A stretch of 64,000 nucleotides of DNA from Pelagicoccus albus (GTDB lineage Bacteria > Verrucomicrobiota > Verrucomicrobiia > Opitutales > Opitutaceae): assembly GCF_014230145.1 (NCBI RefSeq), contig NZ_JACHVC010000006.1, forward strand, positions 734,112 to 798,111. The letters are read 5' to 3'. The first letter of the stretch is position 1. Each line of letters starts with the position of its first letter. Positions 1-9,556 of this stretch are shown in pieces. Both the position numbers and the translations under genes were made by a program. Under the pieces are notes generated by a model. It had not been told where the DNA came from. It was given only the letters and a program-made list of their open reading frames with translations, and made no database searches.

Positions 1-669
1 CTCGGATCGTTTTTCAGGATCCGCTAGATCGAAGAAGAACGATCTGCCACCCTCGATCTCCGGCAGCTTGGGAAGGGCCTTGGCCAAAAGGTCCTCGAAG
101 ATCTGGGTCATGTTTGGAATCATGGTCCAGTTTACAAGGGAGATGAGGGAAGAGCTTCCAAGTTCCTCGAGCAATGCCTCTTCGCCAAGCGCCTCGACGA
201 TCGCATCGTAGGTGATGTCTTCGAGGTACTTGGTGATACCCATCATGATCTTGCCGTCGGTGAACTCGATAGCATTGGTTAATCCCGGTTCGGAGATCGA
301 AATGCTTTGTGTCTTGTCGGCGAATTCTTGGAAGACCGGGTGGATGTTTGGTTTTCCGAGGGAGCCGATGTAGCGGAGCGGGAAACCTGCGGACACCATG
401 GCGTTTGCCATGATGGGTCCGTTTCCGCCGAGTTTCTCCATTTTCGGAAACATCTCGATGTTGGCGCTTTTACCTGCTGCGGCGGAGACGCGAGATCCGA
501 AATCTGAAATGGTGGCGAGTCTCTGGAAATTCTCTCCGGGGCCTGATCGCTTATCGACGAGGTGGAGGATTGTATCCACGAAACCATCCAATCCGACCAC
601 GACGCGCTTTCCTGCCTGATTGCTGCGTTTTTCTGAAAGTTCCTGAAGAGCTTTTTTGCGATAGTCCAT
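1..669 (-). CDS. PfkB-family carbohydrate kinase (5' part; cut by window edge)
   Basis: The reading frame starts at an ATG at 667-669 and stays open for 223 codons to base 1, so the C-terminal half, including the usual PfkB DxxG catalytic region, lies outside the window. The start reads MDYRKKALQELSEKR, followed by VVVGLDGFVDTI near residue 22 and KLGGNGPIMANAM near residue 87. A glycine-rich GGN sugar-binding segment after an N-terminal strand is the layout of PfkB/ribokinase-type kinases. The protein is probably cytosolic and phosphorylates a sugar or nucleoside; the substrate cannot be told. It is divergent from the TolQ-like gene at 884. The family call is from residue patterns, not from a search. 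Confidence 0.72.
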   Translation of the reverse strand, partial: MDYRKKALQELSEKRSNQAGKRVVVGLDGFVDTILHLVDKRSGPGENFQRLATISDFGSRVSAAAGKSANIEMFPKMEKLGGNGPIMANAMVSAGFPLRYIGSLGKPNIHPVFQEFADKTQSISISEPGLTNAIEFTDGKIMMGITKYLEDITYDAIVEALGEEALLEELGSSSLISLVNWTMIPNMTQIFEDLLAKALPKLPEIEGGRSFFFDLADPEKRSE

Positions 670-883
670 AGTGTGAGGGTAGGGAAAAGAGCTGAAATAA
701 GAGGGAGCCAAGGTATAGCGCAATAGAATTTAGCAGGCATCCGTCCTGAGTGGGACTCTCTCTCAAGAGAGCTATTTCGCATGTAGTTACAAAATTTGTT
801 GAACGTATCGTCGAGCTTGGGTTCAAAGAGGGTGCGTAGCTTGCATGTTGCGTCATACCTAACTTTCTTTTTCTCATCTTGCC

Positions 884-1570
884 GTGCCCATCGTAGCCCA
901 ATCCGCGAGCCTTTTCACTTATTTCAGCCAGAGCAATCTAGCAGGTAAATTCATCATCCTGGCCCTTGCCGTTTTCAGCGTTTGCGCTTGGGCGGTCATG
1001 ATCGGAAAATACTGGGAGCTCAAAAAGCTCCGACTGCTTAATCTAGGATTTGAACATAGCCTGCATCGCCAGACTTCAGTTCTCAATCCGCCCGCTTCCT
1101 TCAAATCGCCGCGGCATGTTCCCTACGCCGCTCTTTATCTAGATGCGGTCGATGCCTACCACCGCATCCAAGCCAAAAGTGGCGAATCGGACGAACAGCT
1201 GCGAGCCGCTCGAGTTGAGCACGTGGAGAATGCTTTGCAGCGAGCTCTGGCGAATAAGACCCTTAGCTACGAATCCAGTATGGTTTTTCTGGCGACGATC
1301 GTATCGGGCGCGCCTTTCTTCGGTCTTTTGGGAACGGTATGGGGGGTTATGGACGCTTTCGGCTCCATGGGATTGCAATCTTCAGCCACCCTGCAGAATC
1401 TAGCCCCGGGGGTATCGGGAGCTCTGCTCACCACAGTCGCAGGTTTGTGCGTGGCGATCCCTTCTGTATTTGGCTACAATTTCCTGCTTTCCCGTACTAA
1501 GGTTTTGGTGACGGAACTTGAAAATTTCGCCAGCGCTTTGGCGGATGTAATCGAGCTCGAAAGCCGCTAA
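884..1570 (+). CDS. MotA/TolQ/ExbB proton-channel protein (TolQ-like)
   Basis: This 228-residue inner-membrane protein has a first membrane helix at about residues 19-38 (KFIILALAVFSVCAWAVMIG) and two more in the C-terminal half. The family signature GLLGTVWGVMDAF is followed by GVSGALLTTVAGLCVAIPS. It is the usual family length. It should form the pentameric channel that converts proton flow into force passed through its ExbD/TolR partner. The gene is first of a three-gene operon with an ExbD/TolR gene 9 bases downstream and a TonB/TolA-type gene after that. The start is a GTG at 884; no strong ribosome binding site is visible. Whether it serves Tol-Pal or TonB uptake cannot be decided, since no tolB or pal is adjacent. 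Confidence 0.9.
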   Translation: MPIVAQSASLFTYFSQSNLAGKFIILALAVFSVCAWAVMIGKYWELKKLRLLNLGFEHSLHRQTSVLNPPASFKSPRHVPYAALYLDAVDAYHRIQAKSGESDEQLRAARVEHVENALQRALANKTLSYESSMVFLATIVSGAPFFGLLGTVWGVMDAFGSMGLQSSATLQNLAPGVSGALLTTVAGLCVAIPSVFGYNFLLSRTKVLVTELENFASALADVIELESR

Positions 1571-1579
1571 AAATCGCTA

Positions 1580-1996
1580 ATGCCACGTTCATTCCACAGG
1601 AAACGGTCCCTAGAGGCGAATTCGGAGCTGAATGTCACGGCGTTGATAGACCTCGGATTCGCTCTCTTGATTATCTTCATGATCAGCACTCCGTTGATCG
1701 AAAAGGAGCAGGTCTTGGAAGTCGATTTGCCTGTCTCCAGCCAAAGTGAAGAGAAGTCCGTGCCGAAGTCGGTAGACATAACGGTATTGAGCAATGGATA
1801 CCGAGTGGACGGCAATCTGATGGGAGAGCCGGAACTCGAGGACGAGCTCGCTCGAATCTCGATGATGTCAGACGCTCCGGTTATCAGTATCAAAGCGGAC
1901 GCCGACACGCGTTATCAAAACGTAGTCCGCTTGATGGATCTGCTTAAAGAGTATAAGCTCAGTAAGATAAACCTAGATACGAAGTCGGCGGATTAA
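1580..1996 (+). CDS. ExbD/TolR biopolymer transport protein
   Basis: This is a 138-residue protein with one membrane helix near residues 20-40. The region ELNVTALIDLGFALLIIF contains the conserved membrane Asp (ALIDLGFA) that carries protons in ExbD/TolR. The C-terminal part is a small periplasmic domain. The N-terminus is basic (RSFHRKRS), consistent with a cytoplasmic N-in topology. It is placed between the TolQ-like channel gene and the TonB-like gene and is very likely their stator partner. Length and motif are normal for the family. Confidence 0.9.
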   Translation: MPRSFHRKRSLEANSELNVTALIDLGFALLIIFMISTPLIEKEQVLEVDLPVSSQSEEKSVPKSVDITVLSNGYRVDGNLMGEPELEDELARISMMSDAPVISIKADADTRYQNVVRLMDLLKEYKLSKINLDTKSAD

Positions 1997-2012
1997 GGAA
2001 TTCGCGAGCGAG

Positions 2013-2846
2013 ATGGAAACGATTCGAGCAGCTGGAGTTTTGTACGAGCAAAGAGGGCCCTTGGTGTTCTCGGCAAGCGTACACCTCGCCATCTTGATCA
2101 TCGTTGCTATATGGGCCCTCGTTTCGCCGGAGAAGGAACCGGAAGATTTCAATTTTGAATTGGTGCCCCCGCCTTCGGGTGGATTTGCTCAGCCGTTAGC
2201 GGAGCAGCCCCTGCAGCCGCTCGAAAAGATCAAGTACGAGAGGCAACCTGTTGAAGAGCTGCCGACCTTGGATGATATCGTGCTACCTGAGCGTGCCCCG
2301 ATCAAGGTCGAGGTGGAATTGCCTCCAGAGCCTGCTCCGGTGGAAGAACCTAAGATCGTGGTGCAGGAAACGAAGCCCAAACCAATGAGCTTCGAGGAGT
2401 ATCTGAAGAACAACCCGGACGCGAACAAAGTGAAAAATGTTCGCAAGACTCCGGAGCCCAGCAACCGGCCTAAGGTCGACTTAACGAAGGACGTCGCAGC
2501 CCTAAGGCAAAGTCTAAGCGAATTTTCGATCGCCAATCTCCCAGCCACCGAGATTGAAAGTTACAGCTTGGCAGACCAGTCCGCTCTGAGTGGCTATATT
2601 GCTTCGTTTAAGGCTGTCTTGAAGCAGAGTGTCGCCAATCACCCTCTGAGAGGGGCGAAACTCTCAGCACTGGTCAGTTGCGATATCGCAGCAAATGGTC
2701 GGGTTTCTAATGTGCGGATTGTACGAAGCAGTGGGGATCCGGAATTCGACCGTAAGGTTTTGGCCGGCTACGGCAGCATTGGTACGTTTTCTCGGCCGCC
2801 TAAGGGATCTCCGCTTATTGGGCTAGAGATCGAATTCGTTCAGTAG
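2013..2846 (+). CDS. TonB/TolA-type energy transducer
   Basis: This 277-residue protein has one N-terminal membrane helix at about residues 20-38 (VHLAILIIVAIWALVS), a long Pro/Glu-rich periplasmic spacer (about 50-130) and a C-terminal TonB-like domain. The latter is suggested by DIAANGRVSNVRIVRSSGD followed by FDRKVLAGY and the closing EIEFVQ. This is the TonB/TolA plan: inner-membrane anchor, stretched spacer and a contact domain for outer-membrane partners. As third gene of the TolQ-TolR-like operon it should be driven by those two. TolA-like versus TonB-like function is not resolved. Confidence 0.85.
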   Translation: METIRAAGVLYEQRGPLVFSASVHLAILIIVAIWALVSPEKEPEDFNFELVPPPSGGFAQPLAEQPLQPLEKIKYERQPVEELPTLDDIVLPERAPIKVEVELPPEPAPVEEPKIVVQETKPKPMSFEEYLKNNPDANKVKNVRKTPEPSNRPKVDLTKDVAALRQSLSEFSIANLPATEIESYSLADQSALSGYIASFKAVLKQSVANHPLRGAKLSALVSCDIAANGRVSNVRIVRSSGDPEFDRKVLAGYGSIGTFSRPPKGSPLIGLEIEFVQ

Positions 2847-2883
2847 GGCAATTGCGACGTGCACCCGGGCTGCGAGCTGAGTA

Positions 2884-3504
2884 TCAGTCGAGCTCCTTGC
2901 GGTATATGCAGATTTCTCCTTCGCTGAAATAGCAGATCAAATAAGCTCCATCCGCGGCTACAGAATCAAATAGGTCGAGAGTGGCTTGTTGCTCCTCTGG
3001 CCAGGGGTAAACATAGAAAATATCTACCTCTTCCAAAGTCCATTCCACGTCCTCGTAGCTTGGAGGGTGGTTATCGCGAGGTTTACCGAGCTCCCGACCG
3101 CCCTGCATTTCGAAAAAATGATAGCCTTCAGGTAGGAAACTCTGATCGAGAAAGTTCGCCTCTATCTGATTTGACTCTGCTAGTTGCCGAGCCCGTTCGA
3201 GCAAAGGTTGCTCGATCTCTAGTCCGTAGGCTTCGAATCCGAGCATGGAAGCCAGACAGGTCGCCGTGCCCAATCCGCTGCCCCATTCACAGAAGCGGTT
3301 GCCCAGCAGATGGTGGTTATTTTGCAGCTCTAAGAGGGCAGAATAAACCAATTCGTAGTCGGCCGGGATGAAACGCGGAAATCTGCGATTGTTTCCCTCT
3401 TCGAAAAAACGGTCACAGCTTTGATCTGCGACCTTCAAAAAAGCCTCTACGTGAGGAGGCAGATCGGTGCGCTCTATCTGAACTGACAGCTCATGCAGGG
3501 ACAT
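2884..3504 (-). CDS. Class I SAM-dependent methyltransferase-like protein
   Basis: This 206-residue soluble protein shows a motif I-like glycine loop CEWGSGLGTATCLASMLG followed by the acidic strand YGLEIEQPLLERARQLA, the pattern that binds S-adenosylmethionine. A later segment EEVDIFYVYPWPEEQ could be motif IV. The substrate is unknown. It is transcribed toward the end of the TonB-like gene with a 37-base gap, so the two are convergent. The N-terminal 60 residues have no recognisable domain. The call rests on the Rossmann motif only; some such proteins act on small molecules and others on proteins. Confidence 0.7.
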   Translation of the reverse strand: MSLHELSVQIERTDLPPHVEAFLKVADQSCDRFFEEGNNRRFPRFIPADYELVYSALLELQNNHHLLGNRFCEWGSGLGTATCLASMLGFEAYGLEIEQPLLERARQLAESNQIEANFLDQSFLPEGYHFFEMQGGRELGKPRDNHPPSYEDVEWTLEEVDIFYVYPWPEEQQATLDLFDSVAADGAYLICYFSEGEICIYRKELD

Positions 3505-3743
3505 TTTGTAGCGGTTTTAGGAGGATATCTTACGGATTTGGGTGATTTGGGAGGTTCGCTTGTAAAGTATTAACAATTGGCTGCCTGTACGATAGGGGAA
3601 TTTCTATTAAACTAGGAGATGCTACCATGTCGATTAAGGGCTGCCACTTAGGTCTGCTTTGTGAGAATTGAATAACAATTGTTAAAAACCTGCTTCAAGT
3701 TGTTTTCGATTGGATTGTAGTAAGCTTTTGAAATCTTACCCCC

Positions 3744-4064
3744 ATGCTTTCTGAACTCGCAGAATTGCCCATGACCCCTAGCGCAGTGACTGGCTCCATA
3801 GCTGGACATATCGCGAAGATCGAGGAAGCCCTTAAACGGGAGCCTTGGTTGCCCTTGAACCTGCGCGGATTGCTCGCAGGTGAATTGCCGCAGCTACGCT
3901 CTATCGCGGAACGGGAAGGGCACGCTTGGAGAAATCAGATCGCAAGACAGGTAGTCGCATTGGCTTTAGCCAGCTGGATACTTGGGCCTAGTCCTCTAGA
4001 ATCTGAGACGGTAGCTCTGCTCCTCGCTCTCGATTTGGAATTGAGCACTGCCTCAGCTGCGTAG
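3744..4064 (+). CDS. Small hypothetical protein, alpha-helical
   Basis: This is a 106-residue open frame rich in Ala and Leu, with predicted helices throughout and no signal peptide or clear membrane segment. I do not recognise the family. It precedes the CNB-CBS-DUF294 gene by about 140 bases on the same strand, so it could share its transcript. No convincing ribosome binding site precedes the ATG at 3744; a second ATG 27 bases downstream is an alternative start. It could be a spurious frame; the modest length keeps confidence low. Confidence 0.4.
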   Translation: MLSELAELPMTPSAVTGSIAGHIAKIEEALKREPWLPLNLRGLLAGELPQLRSIAEREGHAWRNQIARQVVALALASWILGPSPLESETVALLLALDLELSTASAA

Positions 4065-4205
4065 CTACCTGCCTTTTCTTTAAGAGTATTTCTCAGGCTT
4101 TGCATGTTTCCATGCCGAGCTTGATTTAGCTCCGTCGCAGTGAGTTGAATACCAAAGCCGATTTGGCTATTGCCCGGCAATTCGATAGCAATCATATGCT
4201 TAGGG

Positions 4206-6152
4206 ATGCAAACTGGCAATGTTATCCCCGAACGTATCGCCGACGCTTTTGCGGCTTACCCACCGTTTACTATGATGGATCGGGCCGATGTGGCCCGACT
4301 TGCCAGTTCTGCTCGGGTTCGGGCGCTTGTCGCAGGTGAGTATCTTTTCAAACAGGGGGATCCGCCGGGTAAGGACGTTATCTTTCTGCACCGTGGCCGG
4401 GTAGAATATCACTGGGCTCGCGAGGATAGCAGTGAGCTTGTGGCCGTGCGAGACGTGGGAGACGTAATCGGTGTGACCGCTTTGATCGATGGGTCGAATT
4501 TTAGAGTCAGCGCTAAGGTCGCTGAGGATTGTTTGTTGTATGTTATTTCTGGTGACGTCTTCATGGGATTGATCGCCAGCAATGACGAAGCCCGGTACTA
4601 TGTGCGTAGACATATGTTCTGGGCAACGCGTGTGGGAGGGAAAATATCGATTCCAGAAGAAGCACGTATCCATGGGAAAAGGACGATTCTGCAGGCTCAT
4701 ATGGAAGGCGGAAAATTGGTCAGTCCGCGTCCCCTTGAGCGTTTGTTGACCTGTCGTTCAGACGACACGATCCTCAGCGCGGCGGAGCAGATGGTTACGA
4801 AACGAGTGTCTTCGATCCTTGTTGTCGACGAAGATAGGTGTCCTTTGGGAATCGTGACTAATCTCGCTTTGATGAAGCATACGATCCTCAAGAGCTTAAG
4901 CGCTGACCTGCCAGTCTCGGAGATTATGGTTAGCCCCGTCTACACCATTTCGAAGCATACCAGTACCACCGCGGCCATCTTGTTAATGATGCGAGAGCGA
5001 GTAGGGCAAATTTGCATCACCGAGGATGGGACTACGAAATCGCCTGCTTTGGATGTTTGCACTCACAAGGACCTTCTAGCGCAGAGCGGAAATCATCCGG
5101 CAGGATTACTGCGCGAAATGCGAATCGCAAAGCGAGTTGCTCGATTGCGGGAGATTTGCGATGAAATCGAGCAGATCGCTCGCGGCTACCTAGATGCGGG
5201 GGTATCGGGTATCTTTTTGGGACAGATGTGCGCTGAGCTCTATGATGGCCTTGTGGAGCGGCTTTCAGAGTTAGCTATTTTGAAACTGGAAAAAAGCGGC
5301 AAGCAATTGCCTGATGTTTCGTGGGCTTGGATGTCGGTGGGGAGCGATGGTCGCCGGGAACAGGTTTTGCGCACCGACATGGACAATGCTTTGATTTTTG
5401 AATCTACTGGCGACGCGGCTCAGGATGATCTCAACAGAGGAGTCTTTCTGAAATTCACTACAGAGGTAGTGGATATGATGGTGGATTGCGGGTTTTCGCG
5501 ATGCCAAGGAGGCGTGATGGCATCTAACGCTCGCTGGTGCAGGACAGATGCTGAATGGGAAGAGGAGGTGCTATCGATACAACCGGGCGATGGGGACGCC
5601 ATATTGAGAGGCTTGATCCTTTTCGACCTTCGCTGCGTGACGGGAAGCAAAGATCTTTGTTTGAAACTCCGTAGTTTAATATTCGATACTGTTAAATCGA
5701 AACCCTTGCTTCTTCGGAATTTGGCGGAACTCGCAGTTGAGACAAAGCCGCCATTGAGCTTTTGGGGCAAGTTTATGGTGGAAAGAAAAGGTGGAAACGC
5801 TGGAGAATTCGACATCAAGTCTAGGGGGCTTTCTCCTCTCCGGGATGCGGCACGAATATTTGCTCTGCAGTTAGGATTGACGGAACACTATTCGACGGGC
5901 GGTCGATTTGAGGAGATCAAAAGCAAGGCGCCGGCCCTGGAGGAAATCTGCAAGCTTGCCTATGAAGCTTACGACTTTCTTCTGCGACTTCGTAACTCCA
6001 CCGGGCTTCGGCGTGGCGACACAGGACGCTATATCGAGCCAAGCGCTTTGAGTAAGATGGAGAAAGCTCAGCTTTCCAATGTGTTCGACGTGTCTCGCAT
6101 GGTCCAGTCCAGCTTGAGGAGCGAATTTAGACTGGAGCAGACTATTCGATGA
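4206..6152 (+). CDS. Cyclic-nucleotide-binding/CBS/DUF294 putative nucleotidyltransferase
   Basis: I place the start at the ATG at 4206 (MQTGNVIPERIADAF), giving 648 residues; an upstream TTG at 4170 is less likely. Order of domains: cNMP-binding beta-barrel (about 15-135, with GEYLFKQGDPPGKDVIFLHR), two CBS repeats (about 175-290, with VSSILVVDEDRCPLGIVT), then a DUF294 GlnD-like nucleotidyltransferase core near 370-395 with GSDGRREQVLRTDMDNALIF, which holds the Gly-Ser and Asp-x-Asp pattern, and a helical C-terminal domain. It is a soluble signalling protein, likely sensing a nucleotide and modifying a partner. Its TGA overlaps the ATG of the exonuclease gene, so the two are translationally coupled, an arrangement known for this family. 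Confidence 0.85.
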   Translation: MQTGNVIPERIADAFAAYPPFTMMDRADVARLASSARVRALVAGEYLFKQGDPPGKDVIFLHRGRVEYHWAREDSSELVAVRDVGDVIGVTALIDGSNFRVSAKVAEDCLLYVISGDVFMGLIASNDEARYYVRRHMFWATRVGGKISIPEEARIHGKRTILQAHMEGGKLVSPRPLERLLTCRSDDTILSAAEQMVTKRVSSILVVDEDRCPLGIVTNLALMKHTILKSLSADLPVSEIMVSPVYTISKHTSTTAAILLMMRERVGQICITEDGTTKSPALDVCTHKDLLAQSGNHPAGLLREMRIAKRVARLREICDEIEQIARGYLDAGVSGIFLGQMCAELYDGLVERLSELAILKLEKSGKQLPDVSWAWMSVGSDGRREQVLRTDMDNALIFESTGDAAQDDLNRGVFLKFTTEVVDMMVDCGFSRCQGGVMASNARWCRTDAEWEEEVLSIQPGDGDAILRGLILFDLRCVTGSKDLCLKLRSLIFDTVKSKPLLLRNLAELAVETKPPLSFWGKFMVERKGGNAGEFDIKSRGLSPLRDAARIFALQLGLTEHYSTGGRFEEIKSKAPALEEICKLAYEAYDFLLRLRNSTGLRRGDTGRYIEPSALSKMEKAQLSNVFDVSRMVQSSLRSEFRLEQTIR

Positions 6153-6829
6153 TTTGGCCCTTCAATAGAAAGCTGGAGCCAGTGGCGGCCGAATATTTGG
6201 CGGCCTGCAAGCAGGGAGTGCCCAAAGGGGTCGATGTCGCGGATCTAACCGTTTTGGTTATCGATGCGGAGACCACCGGCTTTAGTCTGGATAATGATCG
6301 CTTGCTCTCTCTTGCCACCATTGAAGTTGCAGAGCGGGAAATCCATGTCCGGTCCGCCAAGGATTGGCTCATTTACCAGAATGTCGCTCCCGTCAACGAA
6401 GCGATGAAGGTGCATGGTATCCTGCCATCGGATACGGCGAAAGGACGTCCTGAGAAGGAAGTCCTTGGTGAGTTCCTGAAAAGCCTTGGATCTCGCTTGC
6501 TGGTGGGGCACCACATCAAATTCGACGCAGGGATGTTGAGCGTAGCCGTAAAACGGCACTATGGTATTAAACTCAGGGGGCGCGTTCTGGATACGGCTTT
6601 GCTCGCGATGCAGGAGTTACCTGCATTTCACAAGACTGGTTATGCCAATCAGAAGCCTCCCAGTTTGGAGGATGTATGCACATCGCTCAACTTGCCGATG
6701 ATGGATCGCCACACCGCAGCTGGGGACGCCTTCACGACAGCGGCGATTTTTTTGGCATTGTGCGCTCGGCTCCGGAAGCGACTTGAGCGTCCCGTTCGTT
6801 TAGAAGACCTACCTGTGACGAAGTTCTAG
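6149..6829 (+). CDS. DnaQ-like DEDDh 3'-5' exonuclease
   Basis: This 226-residue protein has all three exonuclease motifs of the DEDDh class. ExoI is VIDAETTGFS near residue 36, ExoII is GHHIKFDAGM near 120 and ExoIII is HTAAGDAF near 187, with the His that defines DEDDh. It would bind two divalent metals and remove nucleotides from 3' ends. It is much shorter than DNA polymerase III epsilon-polymerase fusions and lacks a clamp-binding motif I can see. The ATG overlaps the stop of the DUF294 gene by four bases. In other bacteria this pair is often linked with acetate transport, but no such gene is adjacent here. Confidence 0.88.
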   Translation: MIWPFNRKLEPVAAEYLAACKQGVPKGVDVADLTVLVIDAETTGFSLDNDRLLSLATIEVAEREIHVRSAKDWLIYQNVAPVNEAMKVHGILPSDTAKGRPEKEVLGEFLKSLGSRLLVGHHIKFDAGMLSVAVKRHYGIKLRGRVLDTALLAMQELPAFHKTGYANQKPPSLEDVCTSLNLPMMDRHTAAGDAFTTAAIFLALCARLRKRLERPVRLEDLPVTKF

Positions 6830-6830
6830 A

Positions 6831-9350
6831 ATGAAGTTTGGTTTCCTCACGCTGCTGATTGTCCTCTTGTATCCTGCTTTGTTGGAGGCGGCCTACGTTT
6901 CTCTAGATCCGTCGGATCCTATCGAGTTGCGAGACAAGTCCTTCGTTCACTCCGGTGAGGAGATCTCGCTCGGACCAAGGGCATTTTTTATAGATGGACG
7001 TCTTAGTGGCGAAGAGGCGTCACGAAGCCCGTACATTTTTCGGTCCATCGAAGATGCTGTCGAGGCATCTCAAAATGGAGACGAGGCAGAACCGATGACC
7101 TTGTACATCGCCCCTTACGTTTACTGGCTTGACGATCCTGACGACCCAGAGGTGCGAAGAGGCGAAAATGGATCCGTGCCCTTTGCTCTCAGAATTAAGC
7201 GCGACTGGTTGCGTTTTGAAGGACTAGCAAAAGATGCTCGCAATGTCGTGGTGGCCTGTAATCGGGGGCAAACTATTGGGGCAGTCGGGAATTTTACCAT
7301 GCTCTGGATCGAGGGGGATGGGATTTCATGCGAAAACCTGACCTTTGGAAACTATTGCAATGTTGATTTGGATTACCCATTGGACCCGAACTTGAATAGA
7401 GCAAAGCGGGCCGATGCGATCGTGCAAGCCCAGCTGATTCTTTGTCGAGGCGACAAATTCGTAGCCAAAAACACTCGTTTCATTAGCCGGCTAAACCTCT
7501 GTCCTTTTGTAGGCGCGAGGCGCATATTGTTTGATGGATGCCATTTTGAATGCACCGATGACGCCTTGACCGGCACTGGGTTGTACTTGGACTGCACTTT
7601 TGATTTCTACAGTTCGAAGCCGTTTTATCGGACCAGTGGAACCGGTGCGGTGTTTTTGAATTGCGAAATTCGATCTAGAACACGTGGCCCTCAATATTTC
7701 ACAAAGGCGAATGGTCAAATAGCTCTGGTAGACACGCAAATCGTTTCGGATTCCGCAAGTTTGGTGCAATGGAGTGACGTCACCCTTCCTGAAACGAAGA
7801 ACTATCAGTTTAATGTCGGATTAAATGGAGAGACCTATCGTATCGGGCCAAAGGATACGGAAAATACAGTAGAGATGGCTGGTAAGCCGTTGCTTTCAGC
7901 TTATCGTTTTGAGGTCGATGGAGAGGTGCATTATAACGTCCTAAATCTCCTTAGTGGTGACGATGGCTGGGACCCCTTGGGGCAGAGGGATTTTATACGG
8001 GACCTTGAAGCTCGCGAACAGATCAATTTAAGCGGGTTGCCTGTCCGCCTAGAGCTTCATTCAAGCTTGAAACAGGTTGAGACGGGGCAGGACGATGTTG
8101 AGCTCCTTGCAAAGGCGTATTTGCATGGGAATTACGAAATAGAGGCTAGCGAGTTAAAATGGGAGATTCTGGGTGAAGGCGTTCGATACGCAGTTCTAGA
8201 TTTCTATAGTGAATCTAGAACCTGCCGGTTTATTCCAAAGAATGAGTCTGACGAGGTTCGGCAAGTAACCGTTAAAGCGTCGACTGAATCAGGTCTGGAA
8301 GCCGTGTGCGTTATCGACGTGTCTCCACCGGTTTTGCCCGCTCCAGAGTTTTCGTCCAAACCGAAAATAGTCAGAAGTGATGTTGGCCGCCTCAAGCTGG
8401 AGTACGAGTTGGGCACGAATTACTCGGACCAAAGTCGGATTTCCTGGTATCGATCGAAAGATCTGTTGGGCAACGACCGTATCCAAATTCTTGAATCGCG
8501 AGGTGGTGAGCCTCTCGTTTTCTACGGATTGAGTGGAGCTGATATCGGCTATTTCATAATCGCATCGATCGCTCCAAAGGATGCTAGGTCAGAATATGGG
8601 GCTGAGCGGACTGCTCGATTTGAGACTGCAATTGCTACGTCGGATATCGAATTCGAGGTTGATACTCTGACTACCGATTTTGCTAATCTGCATGTTGGAA
8701 ACCAAAGGGAACTTAGGCCAGGATTTTGGACTTTTATCCCAGTAGATACACTTCGAGATGGAAAACCGCTACCTGCAGACTACGAAAGGGACGCTTGGGT
8801 TTACCGGGAAGGGGAGCAAGGGCACGCGGGGCAGATGGGACTGTTGCAGACTGGAAGAAGTGCCCGAGCTCTCTACACCCATCTAGAAAGCCATTGCGAT
8901 TCCATGGAGGTCGAGCTTGAGGTCTCTCCCTTTAAGACTGCAGGGCAAGGATTTAGCGTAGCCCCGCTCTTCATGGATATTCTGATCAAATTCGATAATC
9001 GATCCATGTCTGGCTACGCTTTAAGATTTCAGCGAACGACTAAATTCGCAGATGCGGTAGATTGCTATTTTGTAAAATACGAAAACGGTGTAGCGAATAG
9101 AATCAGTCCGAGTGTATCGACAAGCTGTTACAAACCAACCTGCTACATCACGCTGGCGGCAGGCGAGGGAAGGCTTTGGGCCAGGGCCGTATCTTCCAGT
9201 AATGATTTGGAAGATAGTCGACCCGAGGTAGTTCCGAGTTTGGATTTATCGATTGAGGTGGACGATGTGGGTCATGATACAGGGTTTGGGATCGAGTATC
9301 ACGGTGGTTCTTCTGCGATGATAAACAATGTGTCTCTGGCTTGGCGTTAA
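6831..9350 (+). CDS. Secreted right-handed beta-helix protein (pectinesterase/pectate-lyase-like)
   Basis: This is an 839-residue protein with a cleavable signal peptide (KFGFLTLLIVLLYPALLEAA, cut near residue 21). Residues about 60-330 contain short repeating strands with stacked Asn/Cys/Asp (for example FGNYCNVDLDYPLDPN and HFECTDDALTGTGLYLDC), the look of a parallel beta-helix with pectinesterase-like turns. The rest is made of beta-rich modules, including an Ig-like stretch around 420-580 and a C-terminal lectin/laminin-G-like part. It is probably exported and acts on or binds polysaccharide. The ATG begins one base after the exonuclease stop, which suggests co-transcription, though the functions seem unrelated. 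The substrate and catalytic residues are not established. Confidence 0.6.
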   Translation: MKFGFLTLLIVLLYPALLEAAYVSLDPSDPIELRDKSFVHSGEEISLGPRAFFIDGRLSGEEASRSPYIFRSIEDAVEASQNGDEAEPMTLYIAPYVYWLDDPDDPEVRRGENGSVPFALRIKRDWLRFEGLAKDARNVVVACNRGQTIGAVGNFTMLWIEGDGISCENLTFGNYCNVDLDYPLDPNLNRAKRADAIVQAQLILCRGDKFVAKNTRFISRLNLCPFVGARRILFDGCHFECTDDALTGTGLYLDCTFDFYSSKPFYRTSGTGAVFLNCEIRSRTRGPQYFTKANGQIALVDTQIVSDSASLVQWSDVTLPETKNYQFNVGLNGETYRIGPKDTENTVEMAGKPLLSAYRFEVDGEVHYNVLNLLSGDDGWDPLGQRDFIRDLEAREQINLSGLPVRLELHSSLKQVETGQDDVELLAKAYLHGNYEIEASELKWEILGEGVRYAVLDFYSESRTCRFIPKNESDEVRQVTVKASTESGLEAVCVIDVSPPVLPAPEFSSKPKIVRSDVGRLKLEYELGTNYSDQSRISWYRSKDLLGNDRIQILESRGGEPLVFYGLSGADIGYFIIASIAPKDARSEYGAERTARFETAIATSDIEFEVDTLTTDFANLHVGNQRELRPGFWTFIPVDTLRDGKPLPADYERDAWVYREGEQGHAGQMGLLQTGRSARALYTHLESHCDSMEVELEVSPFKTAGQGFSVAPLFMDILIKFDNRSMSGYALRFQRTTKFADAVDCYFVKYENGVANRISPSVSTSCYKPTCYITLAAGEGRLWARAVSSSNDLEDSRPEVVPSLDLSIEVDDVGHDTGFGIEYHGGSSAMINNVSLAWR

Positions 9351-9556
9351 AATCCACGATGGAGCAACTTTTTCCCATTTATGCCCCTAGGTAGTATTGT
9401 AATAATTTTGGTAAAAAAGATCTTTCCGGATTTCGGCGCTCGCAGCCTTTGGCTACCAAATTAAAACAATAGTAGACCGCTCGGATTGAGAGGACCGCCC
9501 CCTACGTAGTGGCATTCGCTCGAGGGCGTGTATTCAAAGAACAGCTCTATCTGCTT

